Source: Evernia prunastri (lineage: Eukaryota; Ascomycota; Lecanoromycetes; Lecanorales; Parmeliaceae). From it: a stretch of DNA of 64,000 nucleotides. The notes beneath the pieces are model-generated. The model saw only the letters and a list, made by a program, of their open reading frames with translations. It had not been told where the DNA came from and searched no databases. The position numbers and the translations under genes were made by a program. Shown here one piece after another: positions 1-11,674 of this stretch; positions within the stretch are counted from its first letter, which is position 1, and each line of letters opens with the position of its first letter. The stretch covers positions 124,001-188,000 of the forward strand of contig NKYR01000070.1 in the NCBI GenBank assembly GCA_003184365.1, read 5' to 3'.

Positions 1-2
1 TT

Positions 3-863
3 ACCAATCGAGCTGCAAGCGTTGGTCCTTATGGCCTGCCGGCTACCCCGCGAGCTATGCGTCACCCAAGATACGATAAGACTGAGCACATACCAGCTGT
101 TCCAGAAATACCCGAGAGCGTACAACCTTTGCCCGAGATGTTCTATACCGGGCATCCCATGCGGGAATTCCCACGCTCTATGTCGGCTCCTGTTCCTGAC
201 CAGCATCCATCCATGCCGCTTGACTTACCGACGCATCCCGCTTTCCACAAGGCATTACGTCCTGGCAAACGCTCCAACTTCTCGCCTTTGGGCGACATTG
301 GCCAGCATCGACAGAAGCGCTCCAGCGACTCTCCGGCGATGTCGCATGCTCCATTCACTGCTGGCATCGACGAAACACTTCATGCGGCTGACTCAGGGGT
401 TCAGGTTATCAGTGTCGAGGATCCTCCCCTGTTGCCAGAGCTGCAGCATCTGTCAATGCCACCGCCGCCACCGCCGCCTCCCGCTCCGTTTCCCTACCGA
501 AACGATCCCGAGTCGAGCTCCCTCAGCAGCAACAGTAACGTCGGCGTGATCAAGATGGTCCTTGACAATGAGCCCGAGGACGAAGCGAACGTGATCGAAG
601 TGCCTCCTCCCCCTCCGGAAATAATCAGTATGCGGAACACTCGATCGCCGCCCATGAAGACTACAGCCTCTCCACCTCCTTCGCTGAGCCGGTCAGGTTC
701 GGCTGGTCGTCATCACCGGGGTCGCAGTGACAATTTCAAGAACGGCATCAAGGGCATCACGGATCGGCTGAGGAGCACAAGCCGAGGACGTAATACCAAG
801 TCTCCGGAACAGGTCGCCAATACACCGTCGCCGTATGAAAGCGTACCACCGCTGTATTTCTAG
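3..863 (+). CDS. 3' part of a proline-rich, disordered fungal protein (5' end outside window)
   Basis: The frame is already open at the left edge, so only the C-terminal ~286 residues are seen and the start lies outside the window. The protein is rich in Pro, Ser and Arg, with two polyproline tracts (a run of nine prolines interrupted by one Ala near the middle, and a PPPPPE stretch further on) and a basic SR-rich tail (NGIKGITDRLRSTSRGR). Nothing globular is visible. Polyproline and basic Ser-rich tails are common in cytoskeletal or polarity scaffolds that bind SH3, WW or profilin partners, but I do not recognise the family. The stop is TAG at 861-863. Coding is supported by the long open frame without a competing frame; function is unknown. 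Confidence 0.7.
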   Translation, partial: TNRAASVGPYGLPATPRAMRHPRYDKTEHIPAVPEIPESVQPLPEMFYTGHPMREFPRSMSAPVPDQHPSMPLDLPTHPAFHKALRPGKRSNFSPLGDIGQHRQKRSSDSPAMSHAPFTAGIDETLHAADSGVQVISVEDPPLLPELQHLSMPPPPPPPPAPFPYRNDPESSSLSSNSNVGVIKMVLDNEPEDEANVIEVPPPPPEIISMRNTRSPPMKTTASPPPSLSRSGSAGRHHRGRSDNFKNGIKGITDRLRSTSRGRNTKSPEQVANTPSPYESVPPLYF

Positions 864-1630
864 GCTTTGCCGTCCGAGACCTACGCCAGCGTCTACTGTG
901 ACGAGACGATACGTCAAATTTATCCATCCTACGGGGGACCTGCCGTCCATCACAAACTCAACTCTTCGGTTCCACATCATATCCCACGAGTTTATTCAAG
1001 CATCGGTATTTTCTTTCCAGCACACGATATACGAAAGTCTTGCAATCCTTTCTTCAGCTACATAACGACCCTCACGAATGTTTATCTCCTCCGTGTACTT
1101 GTCCCTTTAAATGATTTCCCTCGGATCTGATCATCAACCACGAGACGAAGCCTGGATCAGACAACTTTTTATATATTTTTTGTTTTCCGGCACAGCGATG
1201 GCGTTCGTTCTCCACCCTTCTCCACTATCTTTCATCTACATTCTAGGAGCTTTCCGAAGAAGAGCAAAAAGGGCGGTTTGGTGGAAAAAGTCTCAAGCAG
1301 TGTGTAGGCGGTTGGGTTGAGACGATTATCGATCGACAAAGGCTACACACTCACACACACAATCTCTCTATGACTCGTTCTGAACAACTGTTGGCGTTGG
1401 GAGGGTGTTTTCATGGGGTTAGCGTGATTATTTTTTTCCTCGACGATACAAGGTGGCGCGGCCGCAAGGCCTGTATGTGTATTCAAGGAGGGAGGGGCCG
1501 AACGAGCGAATGATGGAGGGTGTGTGGAGGGTGTGTGGAGGGAGTGGATGACAGAGGGAGTGTTGGGTACGAGTATCTAGCTGGCTGTAACTCTCTGTTC
1601 TTTCCTATTTTGGGGGGAGGTAGGGGGTTT

Positions 1631-1670
1631 CTGGTCTGGTCTGGTCTGGTCTTGTCTGGGCTGGGCTGGG
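1631..1670. repeat. CTGGT/CTGGG pentanucleotide run
   Basis: Four exact CTGGT copies are followed by degenerate CTTGT and CTGGG copies. Simple repeat with no coding role seen. Confidence 0.8.
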
Positions 1671-2487
1671 ATGTTACGATTACATTATTTATATAGGATA
1701 TTGATGAACTCTTGACTCTGGTTTACTGAATTTGTGATTGCTGTGATTGGGCGGTGTGGTGATGGTGTGATGGTGTGCTGTGATGGTGACGGTGATTGTG
1801 TGCGGGGATCGTGTGGTCGTGTGATGGTGTGCTATGGTTGAGCTCCTACGCTCTACTCTACGCTCGCTCTCCTCTACGCTCATCGGCTGTAGTGTTCCAT
1901 CTTAGCCCGAACAAATGACAACGGCTGATGACGGCGCTGGGTACTTACCTGCCTGCCTTTTTGCTTTACTTCTGGTTGTGGGTCTGGTTTTGGTTCTGGT
2001 TCTGCGCAGGGCATTCGTTTCATTCCCTGCTCTTCTTGGTTCCAGTCACGGGCTTTGGTCCCATGTCCTCCCTCTTCTCACTGCATCCCTCCTTCGTCCT
2101 CGGCTCTTCCTATTCTCCCGTTTCCTGCGTGCATCCCTGCCTCTTTTGATCCTCGGCGATTCCTGTCTTTCCGCTGACTGCCTACCCTGCCTACCTACCT
2201 TCCTTCCTGCCTACCTTCCTGCCGCCCTGTGTGCCTGCTTTTGTGCTTTTCGGCCCTCCCTTCCTGCCTCACCTTCCTGCCCATCCTCTCTCTGCCTTTC
2301 TGTCTTCCCACCTGCTTATCTTCACTCATGCCTCGCTGCCCTCCTGCTTCCCGTCCTTCAACCCCCCGTCCTTCAAGAGCTTGTCCAACCCAACCCAACC
2401 CGAGCCGATCCTGGCTGGTTGTCATAGCTTCTGGTGGTGTGGACGTCAATAGATCGGTAGGTACAAAGGTAGAGTAAGTAGGCCTTC

Positions 2488-2580
2488 TGGTAGGTAGGTA
2501 TGTTGGTTGGTTGGTTGGTAGGCGGTCATGTAGGCGGTCAGGTAGGTAGAGGTAGGTAGGTGAGGTAGGTAGAGCAGATT
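2488..2580. repeat. GGTA/GGTT tetranucleotide repeat
   Basis: Interrupted runs of GGTA and GGTT, with two GTAGGCGGTCA-type insertions, give a degenerate microsatellite. Confidence 0.7.
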
Positions 2581-2725
2581 AGATTCGGTTCGAGTAGAGT
2601 AGAGTCGGTCCGAGTAGAGCAGACCAGAGTCGAGTCGAAACGTGCAGTCTTTTTCAGGTCGGAGCGCTGACTTGCTGTACTACACCTAATAGAGCGGGCT
2701 GAGTTCGTCTTATGCGCTTGCGATA

Positions 2726-2880
2726 CTCGTCTGCCATCTCGTCTGCCATCTCGTCTGCCATCTCGATTGCCAACTCGTCTGCCATACCGTCTGCCATGCC
2801 GTCTGTGTTGCCGTATATGATGCCGTCTATGATGCCGTCTGTGATGCCGTCTGTAGAGAGGTTTGCGATGCCGTCTGTAG
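2726..2880. repeat. 12-bp minisatellite
   Basis: Eleven consecutive 12-bp units, starting as ctcgtctgccat and drifting to gccgtctgtgat, fill 2726-2857, and a further copy follows at about 2869. Both strands stay open through it because the unit is a multiple of three, which gives spurious Ser/Met-rich and Arg/His-rich peptides. Confidence 0.85.
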
Positions 2881-4555
2881 AGCGGTGGCTGACGCGTGTA
2901 GAGAGGAGGACGGAGGGCGGAGGGGGAGGTGGGAAGAGGGAGGAGGGAGGATGGAGGATGGGGGATGGAGGAGGGGAACGAGGGAACGAGGCGTGGGTGG
3001 GGGAGGTGGCCTGTTTGTGTTTGCTTGGATTGTCTGTTTGTCGTTGTGGATTTGTACTGGAGATTTTGAGTTAAGATATATTTGGGAAAAGATCCTGGGC
3101 GGGAGAATTTGTATGGGAGATCCATGATGGGCTACGCACATTACATCATTGGCACCTGAAGATGAAGAAATGCCTGGAGTAATAGATTTGCATTGATGAC
3201 ACTATCCTGCCCTGACTATTGCTAGGTAAAGCGTTGCCAGAATCCTCAACTACCCCTCGCTGCCAACGCCAAAGTCAAACGAAACAGATGTGTAAGGGAC
3301 AGAGATGTGAAGTGAAGGGAGCCCGTCAGTCTTCCTCAACACCCACCAAGCCCAGCCGACCGAAGCCAGACGCCAGACCTGGCCGAGATCATCGCCACCT
3401 CTCATCCGCTCAGAAGAGCGGTCCCCGAAGGAAGGCGAGAGGATAGGTAGCGGCTCACTCTTGGGCGATGAGAATATAGATCATCAGCCGGGTTGGAGAT
3501 TCTGTGGCTACTTTGAGTAACTCAGAAGAGGCTGTCGCGGGCAAAATTCAGCATATGAAGCCCATGCAGAGAGTATGATGAGAAGATTGCGCTGCAGGGG
3601 AAGTGTGCAGAGGAGGTGAGACTTACACGTTTACTATAGAATTGATTCTATGAAGTAAACTGCGCGTTGTCAGTATCTGATGTGCTGTTATGGGGGGTGG
3701 AGGTGGTGGCTCACGTCGACATGAAGGTCAAAAAATTTCGGAACACGAAAAGAATTTGTATGTGCGAGTTCGCGCTAGCGTTAGCGTGGTACTTCTGCTA
3801 CCCGGCTCTCGCTTAGCTCTTGGTGAATCTCAAGAGTTCCTCAGTCGAAAAATCTTCCCTTTTCCATTCTAATATCTTGTTTTCAAGATCCCTAAGTCCG
3901 GCAGTGCTCGAGGGTTTCTTTGCTACAAGTAGTCTAGGTTCATTCGCATGTGAAGAGGGGAGGCTTTGCTTAGGGTTTATTGACTTTGAATTGCCTCCAG
4001 TGGTGGATGACCTTTGTCCCGCATAAGTTTCTTTCCTCCCAAGCAATTGTGGGGAATTAAGGGGATAATATTTTTTATGCAAAGGCTCCCATACATCTTC
4101 CTGCGTTTATGGATGGCCTCTCCCCTTCACATAGTCTCGTTAATCTGTTGCTTAGTTCACACCTATCATGAATCTCATTGCTCTAAAAACCCACATTCGA
4201 AGCATTCTCTTTTGGCGCTCATCGCTGCTTTGAAATTTCTCTTCATAGCAGTGACTAAACAGTCCAACTGCACCAATGTGACACCAGAAAAAGCAAACAA
4301 GCAGTTATGGGCAAAACCAACTTTGCGTCAGAATGAGGCAAGTCGTTGAGCTGACGAATCTGAAAAAGGACCTGGTTCGATCTCCGGCCGTGTTGTGATC
4401 AGAAAGGCTCGAGGTCAAGGACATGAATCCGCCACATACTGACTGTCAGTTGTTTTGGCGAGTGTCCATTCATTGTCAACTGGCCTACAGGCTTAGGGTG
4501 ACGAGCATTTACGCACTGTCAACAAATTCTGCATTAGAGTCATCTCACTGAAGTG

Positions 4556-4595
4556 CATCTTTAGAAATTAAGTGACATCTTTAGAGATTAAGTGA
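4556..4595. repeat. 20-bp tandem duplication
   Basis: Two adjacent copies of a 20-bp unit (catctttaga..attaagtga) differ at one position. It sits in AT-rich, gene-free DNA. Confidence 0.8.
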
Positions 4596-4769
4596 AGCAA
4601 TAATCTCCTTCCACTATTTTGCGTAGAGATGGCTTACTTCACCTTGATCCAAGTCACTCACTTACCCGTTCGCTGATGGATTGGAGCATTCATCCTTCCA
4701 CCGGATTCCCTATTTCGATTCACTAAACCCCAGGAATACTCCCACTAGCATCTATGCCTATTCATAGAC

Positions 4770-5181
4770 CTATCTTCTACCACTAAAAACATTCTCATTC
4801 TCTACATTCTCGAAAAGCCTGTCTTTCATCGAGAGTCCTTGGTACCCCAAATCCATGACTACATTTAACATTTCGTTGGGAAAGTAATGCTGCAAAGGTG
4901 GTTTCTCCATCTCACTGTTGATCTGGTGTTGAAGATCTGCAGCTTTTCCGGTATTGATGAGACTGTTATACATATATAGTCTCTGCAGCCTGAAATCCCG
5001 GTCTTCAATTCCTTGCACGCAGAAATCCACCCAATCGGAACCGGATATTCCTGTGTATCGGGACCGACCGTCCATAGCTTACTACGTCTGCCGCCGTTCC
5101 GCCAAGCTGTCCTTCATCGCCGGTCTCGTCGATGAAATATGCAACAAGAAAGTCATATTTTTCCTGCGACTGGCTGGCCAT
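4770..5181 (-). pseudogene. coding relic of an unknown protein, one frameshift
   Basis: An ATG at 5181 opens a hydrophilic frame (MASQSQEKYDFLVAYFIDET...). A second frame from about 5078 down to 4770 continues with similar composition for 101 codons (SDWVDFCVQGIEDRDFRLQR...). The two frames differ by one base at about 5076, with TAA just upstream of the second ATG, so this reads as one gene with a single-base frameshift. A GTAAGC at the junction could be a splice donor, but no acceptor fits. The family is not recognised. Adjacent DNA is gene-free. Confidence 0.35.
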
Positions 5182-5828
5182 CGCCTGGCTTGTTGAGAGA
5201 GACGCTCATGATGATCTCAGGATATAACACTTTAAGTATTAGAGCGGAAGATAAACAGAGGAGCTAGTCCAGACTGATGCGGGTCCAAATGACAAGAGTA
5301 CCCTGTCCAGGTAACAGCTACCTTATTAGTCCAATTTCATTAATTCCTCTTCATACACTCAACCTCCAAGCAAGAGAGCAGAACGTCAGCAAAGGATTCC
5401 GGAGCCTGGAGACCTAGTACTGGTACGCAATCATTCAAAAGACAGTCAAAGGGGCCGAAAGCTAGAGTCCAAGTGGTTAGGTCCGCGCATTCTGACCAGG
5501 TGGACACCTCACGGAAAAAGAAAAAGTGGATGGGTCCGAGAGCTGTATGGGAAAGCTACTCCGAAAAGATATCACATTGGTGACATAGTGCTTTATCATT
5601 TAATCTAGTTTAGCTAAGTGAGATTATTAAGCACTTTCTTTGGCTCGAATCAGTTTGAGCGCTCGGGTGGTGATCTCGACGAAACTGCGGTTAACACCAA
5701 TGTTGATGGCTTCATGCTCAAGAATTGGGAGCAAGCTTGTATTTCAAACGAGAATAAAATGCACATCACTGGCGTGCACCGACGAATCTTGAACTCTTGC
5801 TGCAACTGAAGCTTGCTTGCATAAGTCA

Positions 5829-6160
5829 AGGTGAGTGCCGCGGCCTTTCACCTCCAGAAGGATTGTGCGCGTGTGATATCTGCGGACGTCTCATCAAATG
5901 CGCAAGCGATTCAGTAGGCCGCGGGCCGTGTGATTCGAATCGAGCAGGAAAAACTCGAAGCCAGATTAAACGCAGTCTACACAGCCTCGGAGGAATCCGA
6001 AGATGCCTTGGATGCGGCCTGCCCCGGCCTTGGAGCATTGGTATCAGATCACCCGGCCCATGAGAACCGCGACGGCTTGGCAGCTTCCGACGCACTCACC
6101 CAGTGGCTAGCAGGACCGGACTACATCACCGCCATTGCCCCAGACAGCCCGGAACGCTAA
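5829..6160 (+). pseudogene. coding relic with one in-frame TAG
   Basis: One frame stays protein-like from 5829 to 6160 except for a single TAG near 5913. Before the stop it reads VSAAAFHLQKDCARVISADV.... After the stop it reads RVIRIEQEKLEARLNAVY... and ends DYITAIAPDSPER. The helical, charged composition is unlike the surrounding DNA. Protein-like pieces with scattered stops continue to about 6430. No domain is recognised. A CAG or CGG codon changed to TAG would explain the break. Confidence 0.3.
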
Positions 6161-6438
6161 AGCTCGGCAAAGTTCGGGACTCTGCCCAAGAAAATACGGC
6201 AGCAGCGTCGATGAAGGCTGGGGACCAGCCTTTTTTTCGGTGATTGGAATACCTATATTATCCCTACAGATCACTCATACGATCGGTGTCTTCAGGCCAC
6301 CGCTAAGCGCAAAAAGATCGGCTGGGTTGATTGATACACAATCAAGCAGGTTTCAAAAGAGGTCGCGCATATCGAGAGAAGCACGACCTATCATAAGTAC
6401 AGATCGAAGACGAATGTACTTTCAGGATTGAGGATGAC

Positions 6439-6959
6439 ATGGGAACTCAACATAAGGTCCTGGCAATGGATGATACGAAATCTCACAATGTCCAGGATAA
6501 GCAAGCGAAATCTAGCAATACAAACTGGCCCGGCAAATCACTGAACATAAATGGCCGTATGGGAGAGTACATTGCCAAGACAAGGCGCTTCGCAGATAAA
6601 CATGGCATATCAACCTGGACAGAATGTCGGGCCGATATGCAGGGAACACCATTCACCTGCTTTCTTTCTCATACATTTGCAGGCCCCTTCCTCAGCCTCT
6701 TGCCCGCCGCTCCGCAGCGAGGTCAGAAGGCTTGCTGGAGCACATCTGCTGTCGTTGTTTGCGCCGTGTCTGGGAACGTATCCGCGGCGATTGCAATGCG
6801 CAATTTGACAAGGACGGCCACATGTTGGCCAAACGTACCAACTGCAGCGATTTGCGGGCGGACTGCAATTCCGTGTGTCCACCTACGCCATTCGTGATAG
6901 ACCTCGAGAATATTTTGATAGGTTGGAATATTACACGACACACTGCGCAGCTCAACTGA
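6439..6959 (+). CDS. tentative two-exon gene, small Cys-rich protein
   Basis: Proposed join 6439..6566, 6683..6959 (134 aa). Exon 1 starts at ATG 6439 and ends in GA before a GTACAT donor. The acceptor follows a strong pyrimidine tract (ttctttctcatacatttgcag) ending at 6682, and the phases agree. Exon 2 carries a Cys-rich segment, CCRCLRRVWERIRGDC then F-x-K-D-G and TNCSDLRADC. Its spacing (C-x2-C, then C, then C-x6-C) recalls short Cys-rich modules of unknown function in Dothideomycetes, here with one expected Cys replaced by Leu. It could be a real small nuclear protein or a decaying copy. Support is the splice-phase match only. Confidence 0.35.
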
Positions 6960-9382
6960 AGCATATTGTGTGAGATGCCCATGGGATCAGATTCGAGCGC
7001 GTCGAGTTCGAGAAAATCGATAAAGTAGGAGGACTATACTAACTAACATTGCAGCAAAGTCTTTATAACACCTCAGGAGCTACTTACAGGGTTCGATTTG
7101 GGTTCCAGCACGGAGCTCAATCTTGTCCTTCGTGTAAGTCATCTTTGATTTGAGTTCCAGCATAACGCTTTGCTCCTGGCTTTGGGATCGCTCGATGTTC
7201 ATGTGTTCATTTTTAGAGCCCAGAGTCGAGGAGACGGATGTGACATTCTTCATTACGTCGGAAGACCTCATAGTCATTTCTCTGCAAGAGAAAGTTACAG
7301 AAGACCATTTCGGATACTCTAGATATACATTATGATGTGTACGAGATGCTCTTAAAGAAGTGTTGCGGCGATTGGTGAACCTTTGGAAGCCTGCCTCTTG
7401 TCACACTCTCATTACCTCATTGACTACCCCACGATGTCTCTCTTCATTTGCACTTTACCATTTGGTTTTGATAGTTTTCACATTGCTTTGAGGTCTTGGA
7501 AAATGTTTTGGTTTTACAAATATAGCTTCTATTGGATATGATCTTCATAGCTCTCGCTACGACGATTGCCACGATGAGAATTTCGGAAACTATGAGATCA
7601 ATTCCTGGTCACACGTATTAAGTCGTCGCTCGGCTGGTTATTCACCATTGACAATTTTAGCCCCCTGGCTTCGGGCTGCGATGGCAGCAATTATTCAAAT
7701 ATACTCATCTTACCATATGATTCTATCACGTTTACAAACTCCCATGCCGGTGGTACGGACCCAATCATTTCGATAGTCTGTCCAGAGTTGTCAAAGAAAT
7801 CGTCATATGGAAGCGGCTATTGTTTGACATCATGCAAACCCAAAGACTAGTCAAAGAACGGGTAGATAGAGGACTGAATTGTCTCTCGGAGCCTACGAAT
7901 CCAGAAAAACATTACCTGCATAGACTTGCAACGACGCGGTCTCAAAGAGCTCACAACCCTCGGGAATATACTCACCAACGTATACTCCTACTAGAGCATC
8001 ACCTAGTAGATCCACCACCTAGCGAGCCTCCGCCTGCAGGCGTTCAACTACAACGCCAAACATTTCCGGCGCAGGCTCATGTCGTCCTCCTCAGTGGAAA
8101 CCACGGCAGACGCCTTTGGTATGATAATGCCTAGGATGACAACCGCAAAGACGCCGATGCGTGCTATGTTCCTGGAATGAGTGCCGTACCAAGCTAGCGA
8201 CAATGAGGTGCCCGGCTCCAACGCATCAGCTCCCCTTCAATGGCGCGGCAACTATTCTCCAAACGGAAGTCCAAAGGAAGGCTTTCGCATGGAAAGTGTC
8301 GCTAGTCTAGGGTCCCGCAGCTGCCAGCTTCCTGGCGAAGAGTGTTTGTCACCTAGACCGTCTCAGAGGATGAGAGATACCGCTTACAAGTAGTAGCAAA
8401 CTTGTCAGTGAGGGCCAAGGACCAAAGACAACACTGTTAGTCGCACATCATATAATGCTTTACACACTCGACTTCGGAAAGTTCATGCAAAGAACTTCAC
8501 TCCATTGGAAAAAGAGATTGAGTTGAGGACGAGGATGGTAATCTGATTATTTTAAATCATGTGGACATCTGTCTTTCTAAAGATGTTCGCTCCTAACAGC
8601 TCGACATTTATACAATTGTTGGATAGGGTGTCGTTGCACCATGACCATACGGTACCTCGATCTCCATAGCAGCTTCAATTCTTGCAGTACACTAATATGT
8701 TCTTACCGCTCATTGTGCTTATCACGATCTCCCTCTGCTCAACAGAGGACAAGACTACCGAGGGAAAGAGACCGAGGTTTCAAAGCGTTTACGGACTCGA
8801 GTTGGCGTGCGTATGTATCTGGTGCTTGGATAATGAAGGCGTCGGACGTCTCCTCTTAGAAGCCTGTCGTAGCTTCTGCCCTCCCTACTCTTGGCTCTGG
8901 TCTCCTCTCTGCTGGTTTCGACAGTTAGGCTCCTGTGGACAGTCTTTCTTCGACCGCCCATCTAGATTCTTATTATGGCATCTTATTACGCCTTCTCTTC
9001 CACTTTGGCCTCAGGCTGGACTCCAGGGTTGTTCCTTTCTGCCTTAATTTGGGATGAATGGTTTACATGAACAACACGCACACAGACGGAAGGCTTCTGA
9101 CACTGAAAGCAATGAGCATATGCGGACGATGATCTTACACAGCTATGCGAAATTTACCAGAATCCAGACGATCGACTTCAATCAAAACGAAGAGAGAACA
9201 GATAGGACGTAACTTGGAATGATATACTACCAGGTTCAAGGGGAGACCTTAGATTCTAGACGACTTGGTTGCGATACCCAGTCAATCTCATGTTGCTTGT
9301 ATCTTGGTTTGTGGAAGAATCCGCTTTGAACCCGGGCCTTGACTAGCCCACGGGGATCCTACAAGAAATTGTGCAATACTAA
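6960..9382. other. no recognisable gene
   Basis: Only short open frames with no family resemblance and no consistent splice linking. The frames at 7820-8134 and 8181-8393 are the longest and look like chance frames. Confidence 0.5.
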
Positions 9383-9784
9383 GGAAACGCTTCAACTCCT
9401 TATTGGCCCAAGCTTAAAAGTGATTCTGGATTCCAGGAATATCAACGGACCTCTTTTCTTTACTTTTCAAACCACTCAAATCGCCATATTCGGCGCAAAT
9501 TCGTTGAGATTGTCTCTGGAAGACACACCCTGAATCACAGCCGTTGCTACTATGACACCGTCGCTGGACGCAAATTATTCGAACATCCTGGGACTGTTTG
9601 GGCATACAAATTGCCAGTCACAGATGATGTCACCAAGCCATGGAATAACTACGTGATGATTCAGAGGATCGAAAACTGGCTGGGGCCGAGGGCTGGACAG
9701 GTATTGATCCCTCATAGTCCGTGGTATGCCCAAGCGCATACTACCGGTTTCTGGAAAGCATATCGCAAAGACAGAGGGCGTTGA
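9383..9784 (+). other. open frame without a start codon, probably a terminal exon
   Basis: The frame is open for 133 codons between TAA (9380-9382) and TGA (9782-9784), with no ATG until deep inside. Composition is protein-like, rich in Trp, Tyr and His (PGTVWAYKLPVTDDVTKPWN, IENWLGPRAGQ, HTTGFWKAYRKDRGR). It may be the last exon of a gene whose upstream exons are lost or very short. The family is not recognised. A 105-codon frame on the opposite strand overlaps its 3' end. Confidence 0.35.
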
Positions 9785-10484
9785 AGGGGCTCCATGTCAG
9801 GCTGGCCAGCAGCCTCGATCTCAAGCTGATGCTCTAGAGCTAGGTTGTCTTGTATTTTCAGCTTTAAGGACACTTGACGAGAAGAGATATTCGCGTCATC
9901 TGTACATTGGTCTCTACGTCGCTCTGCAAGTTTGGGCAGTTGTCTATAGTCGCTGAAGAGATTCGGTAACGTGCAAGCTGATGAAATCGCCTCAGGATCG
10001 GACTCGAAAAGGGCTTCAGTCCGACACATCGTTCAATGCTCGTAGTGGGGTTTTAATGGGTAGTAAGTTCTTGGTCTAATGGATGGAGTAAGAGGTGATG
10101 GTCCCAAATGCAGAAATCAGGCTTAGCATTTGTGAAACTACCAACAACAGCTCGAAGAAACAATGTTGCAGGGTTAGCAACAAGTATGACGATGAGATCG
10201 ACGCCCTTAGTACGAGGCGTGGTTAGCACGAACAATGGAACCTCTGAGATAGAATGTCAACCTGGAAGACCAGGCTCCCGACAGAACCTTGATCTATACA
10301 ATAATCACAAAGCCCACGAACACGTTTGGGGTTTGCTCAAAGTTGTGAAAGTTCGTCCTCGACCACGGAGGAACCTTCATCCACGCATAAAGTTCTGAGA
10401 TCAAGCGAAGAGCTGGGTATTTACGGCCTTGACCGGCTACCAACATTCTCTGACCCTCCACAGTGAAAACACAAAAGTTCTTAG

Positions 10485-10829
10485 ACTCAGTCCTCGTCCA
10501 TTGTATTCTTTTCGTGTGGAACGAATTCAACAACAGCATGGCCAACATCTTCACTCAATATCGATGAAGTCACTGCTCTTGAGACGGCGTCCTCTATTAA
10601 GACGATGGTCACTGAAAAAGTTAAGGAAGTAAGTCCTTCGATATATATTATCTTCGATCTCCAGCCTTCATCTAAATCGAATGATTTTGACTTAGCTGGA
10701 CACTGCTAACACAGTACTTTAAAGGTGTTCGTTGCTACCAATTCCGACAAGATCTTCGGCCGACAGCTTTGGCGATCTGAAAGTTCAGGCGGGTACAGTA
10801 GCTTGAGAAATATGTACATAGAGTTTTAG
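10485..10829 (+). other. two phase-matched exon-like pieces, no start found
   Basis: Exon-like piece 10485..10628 follows an acceptor (ttcttag) and ends at GAA before a GTAAGT donor. After a 96-nt intron with a CTAAC branch point and an AAAG acceptor, the same phase continues at 10725..10829 to TAG (VFVATNSDKIFGRQLWRS...). The combined product is 82 residues, and 5' exons would be needed. No family is recognised. The good splice signals are the reason to list it. Confidence 0.3.
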
Positions 10830-11674
10830 AGGGTGAAGATGACTGTGTCTAAGAGACACTACTGTGAATAATTAATTACTTGCTCAATGTATGTCCCTTT
10901 CAGCCCTGTGCATTTGCCGAGACAAAGTGAATGTGATCCCATAATTTACTGCTCGCATATGCAGTGTACTAGCAAAACTGTACTTCAAACTCTTCAAGAT
11001 TCAGCGTCTACCTACATATTCTCTACCTAAGTCTCATGAGTGCCTATTTGATATTCTGGCTGCTTTTGCGGCGCAGTCGTCCGCCCCCTTTTAGTCGGTA
11101 GGACGTTGACCTGAGTACAGTCTTCTTCTATGTGAAAAATGTGCTTCCTGGTTTCTATCTCGGGGTCGAGCTCTGTATGACCTGCCGAAATCAACGCTGA
11201 TAAGGTATAGTCAGATGAAGAGAGCGTTTTGTGTCGTACAAGGAGGACCACATGTGAGAAAGGCTGGGCCATATGAGTTTTGTCCGATGCCTACGGTCAA
11301 TGAAACTTCCAGTACTCAGTACTTAAAGAGTTTATGCAGCGAACATTACCTACCTGCCCAATGTAGCATAGACTGGCCAAGCTGCAGTAAGGTAGTGCAA
11401 CTTCATGCGGCTCAGCGGGAATCCCACCACACCTAATCACACCTAATTTTGAACATCCGGGAGCCTACTCGACCGTCGATCGTGCTAAGACAGTCGTGTC
11501 GAATCGCTAATCCTTCATGAAATCGGGCAAAATTGCATATACATCATACTATTGCAAGACTCGTGCTCCTGATAGCCCTGCCAAAGTTCGGACGACCAGC
11601 GGATTCAGTGCGGGGCCTCGAGGCTATCATCTCCGCCTCGCAAATCCGTCCGTGGCAATATTCAAGTCTTGAAC

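Larger units (their letters stand above)
864..3800. other. gene-free, low-complexity stretch
   Basis: No convincing gene. Open frames here fall inside biased DNA and translate to low-complexity peptides. The stretch holds a CTGGT run, GTGATGGT-like runs at about 1738-1850, a pyrimidine-rich + strand at about 1915-2450, GGTA/GGTT tetranucleotides at about 2488-2580, a 12-bp minisatellite and a purine-rich part at about 2890-3010. Confidence 0.6.

Noticed and set aside
1915..2450. Leu/Pro/Cys-rich plus-strand frames resembling a membrane protein
   Set aside because: The pyrimidine-rich strand forces Leu, Pro, Ser and Cys codons; composition artefact.
2538..3141. Arg/His-rich and Pro-rich minus-strand open frames up to 195 codons
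   Set aside because: They are produced by the 12-bp repeat and purine-rich DNA; no homology or codon signal.
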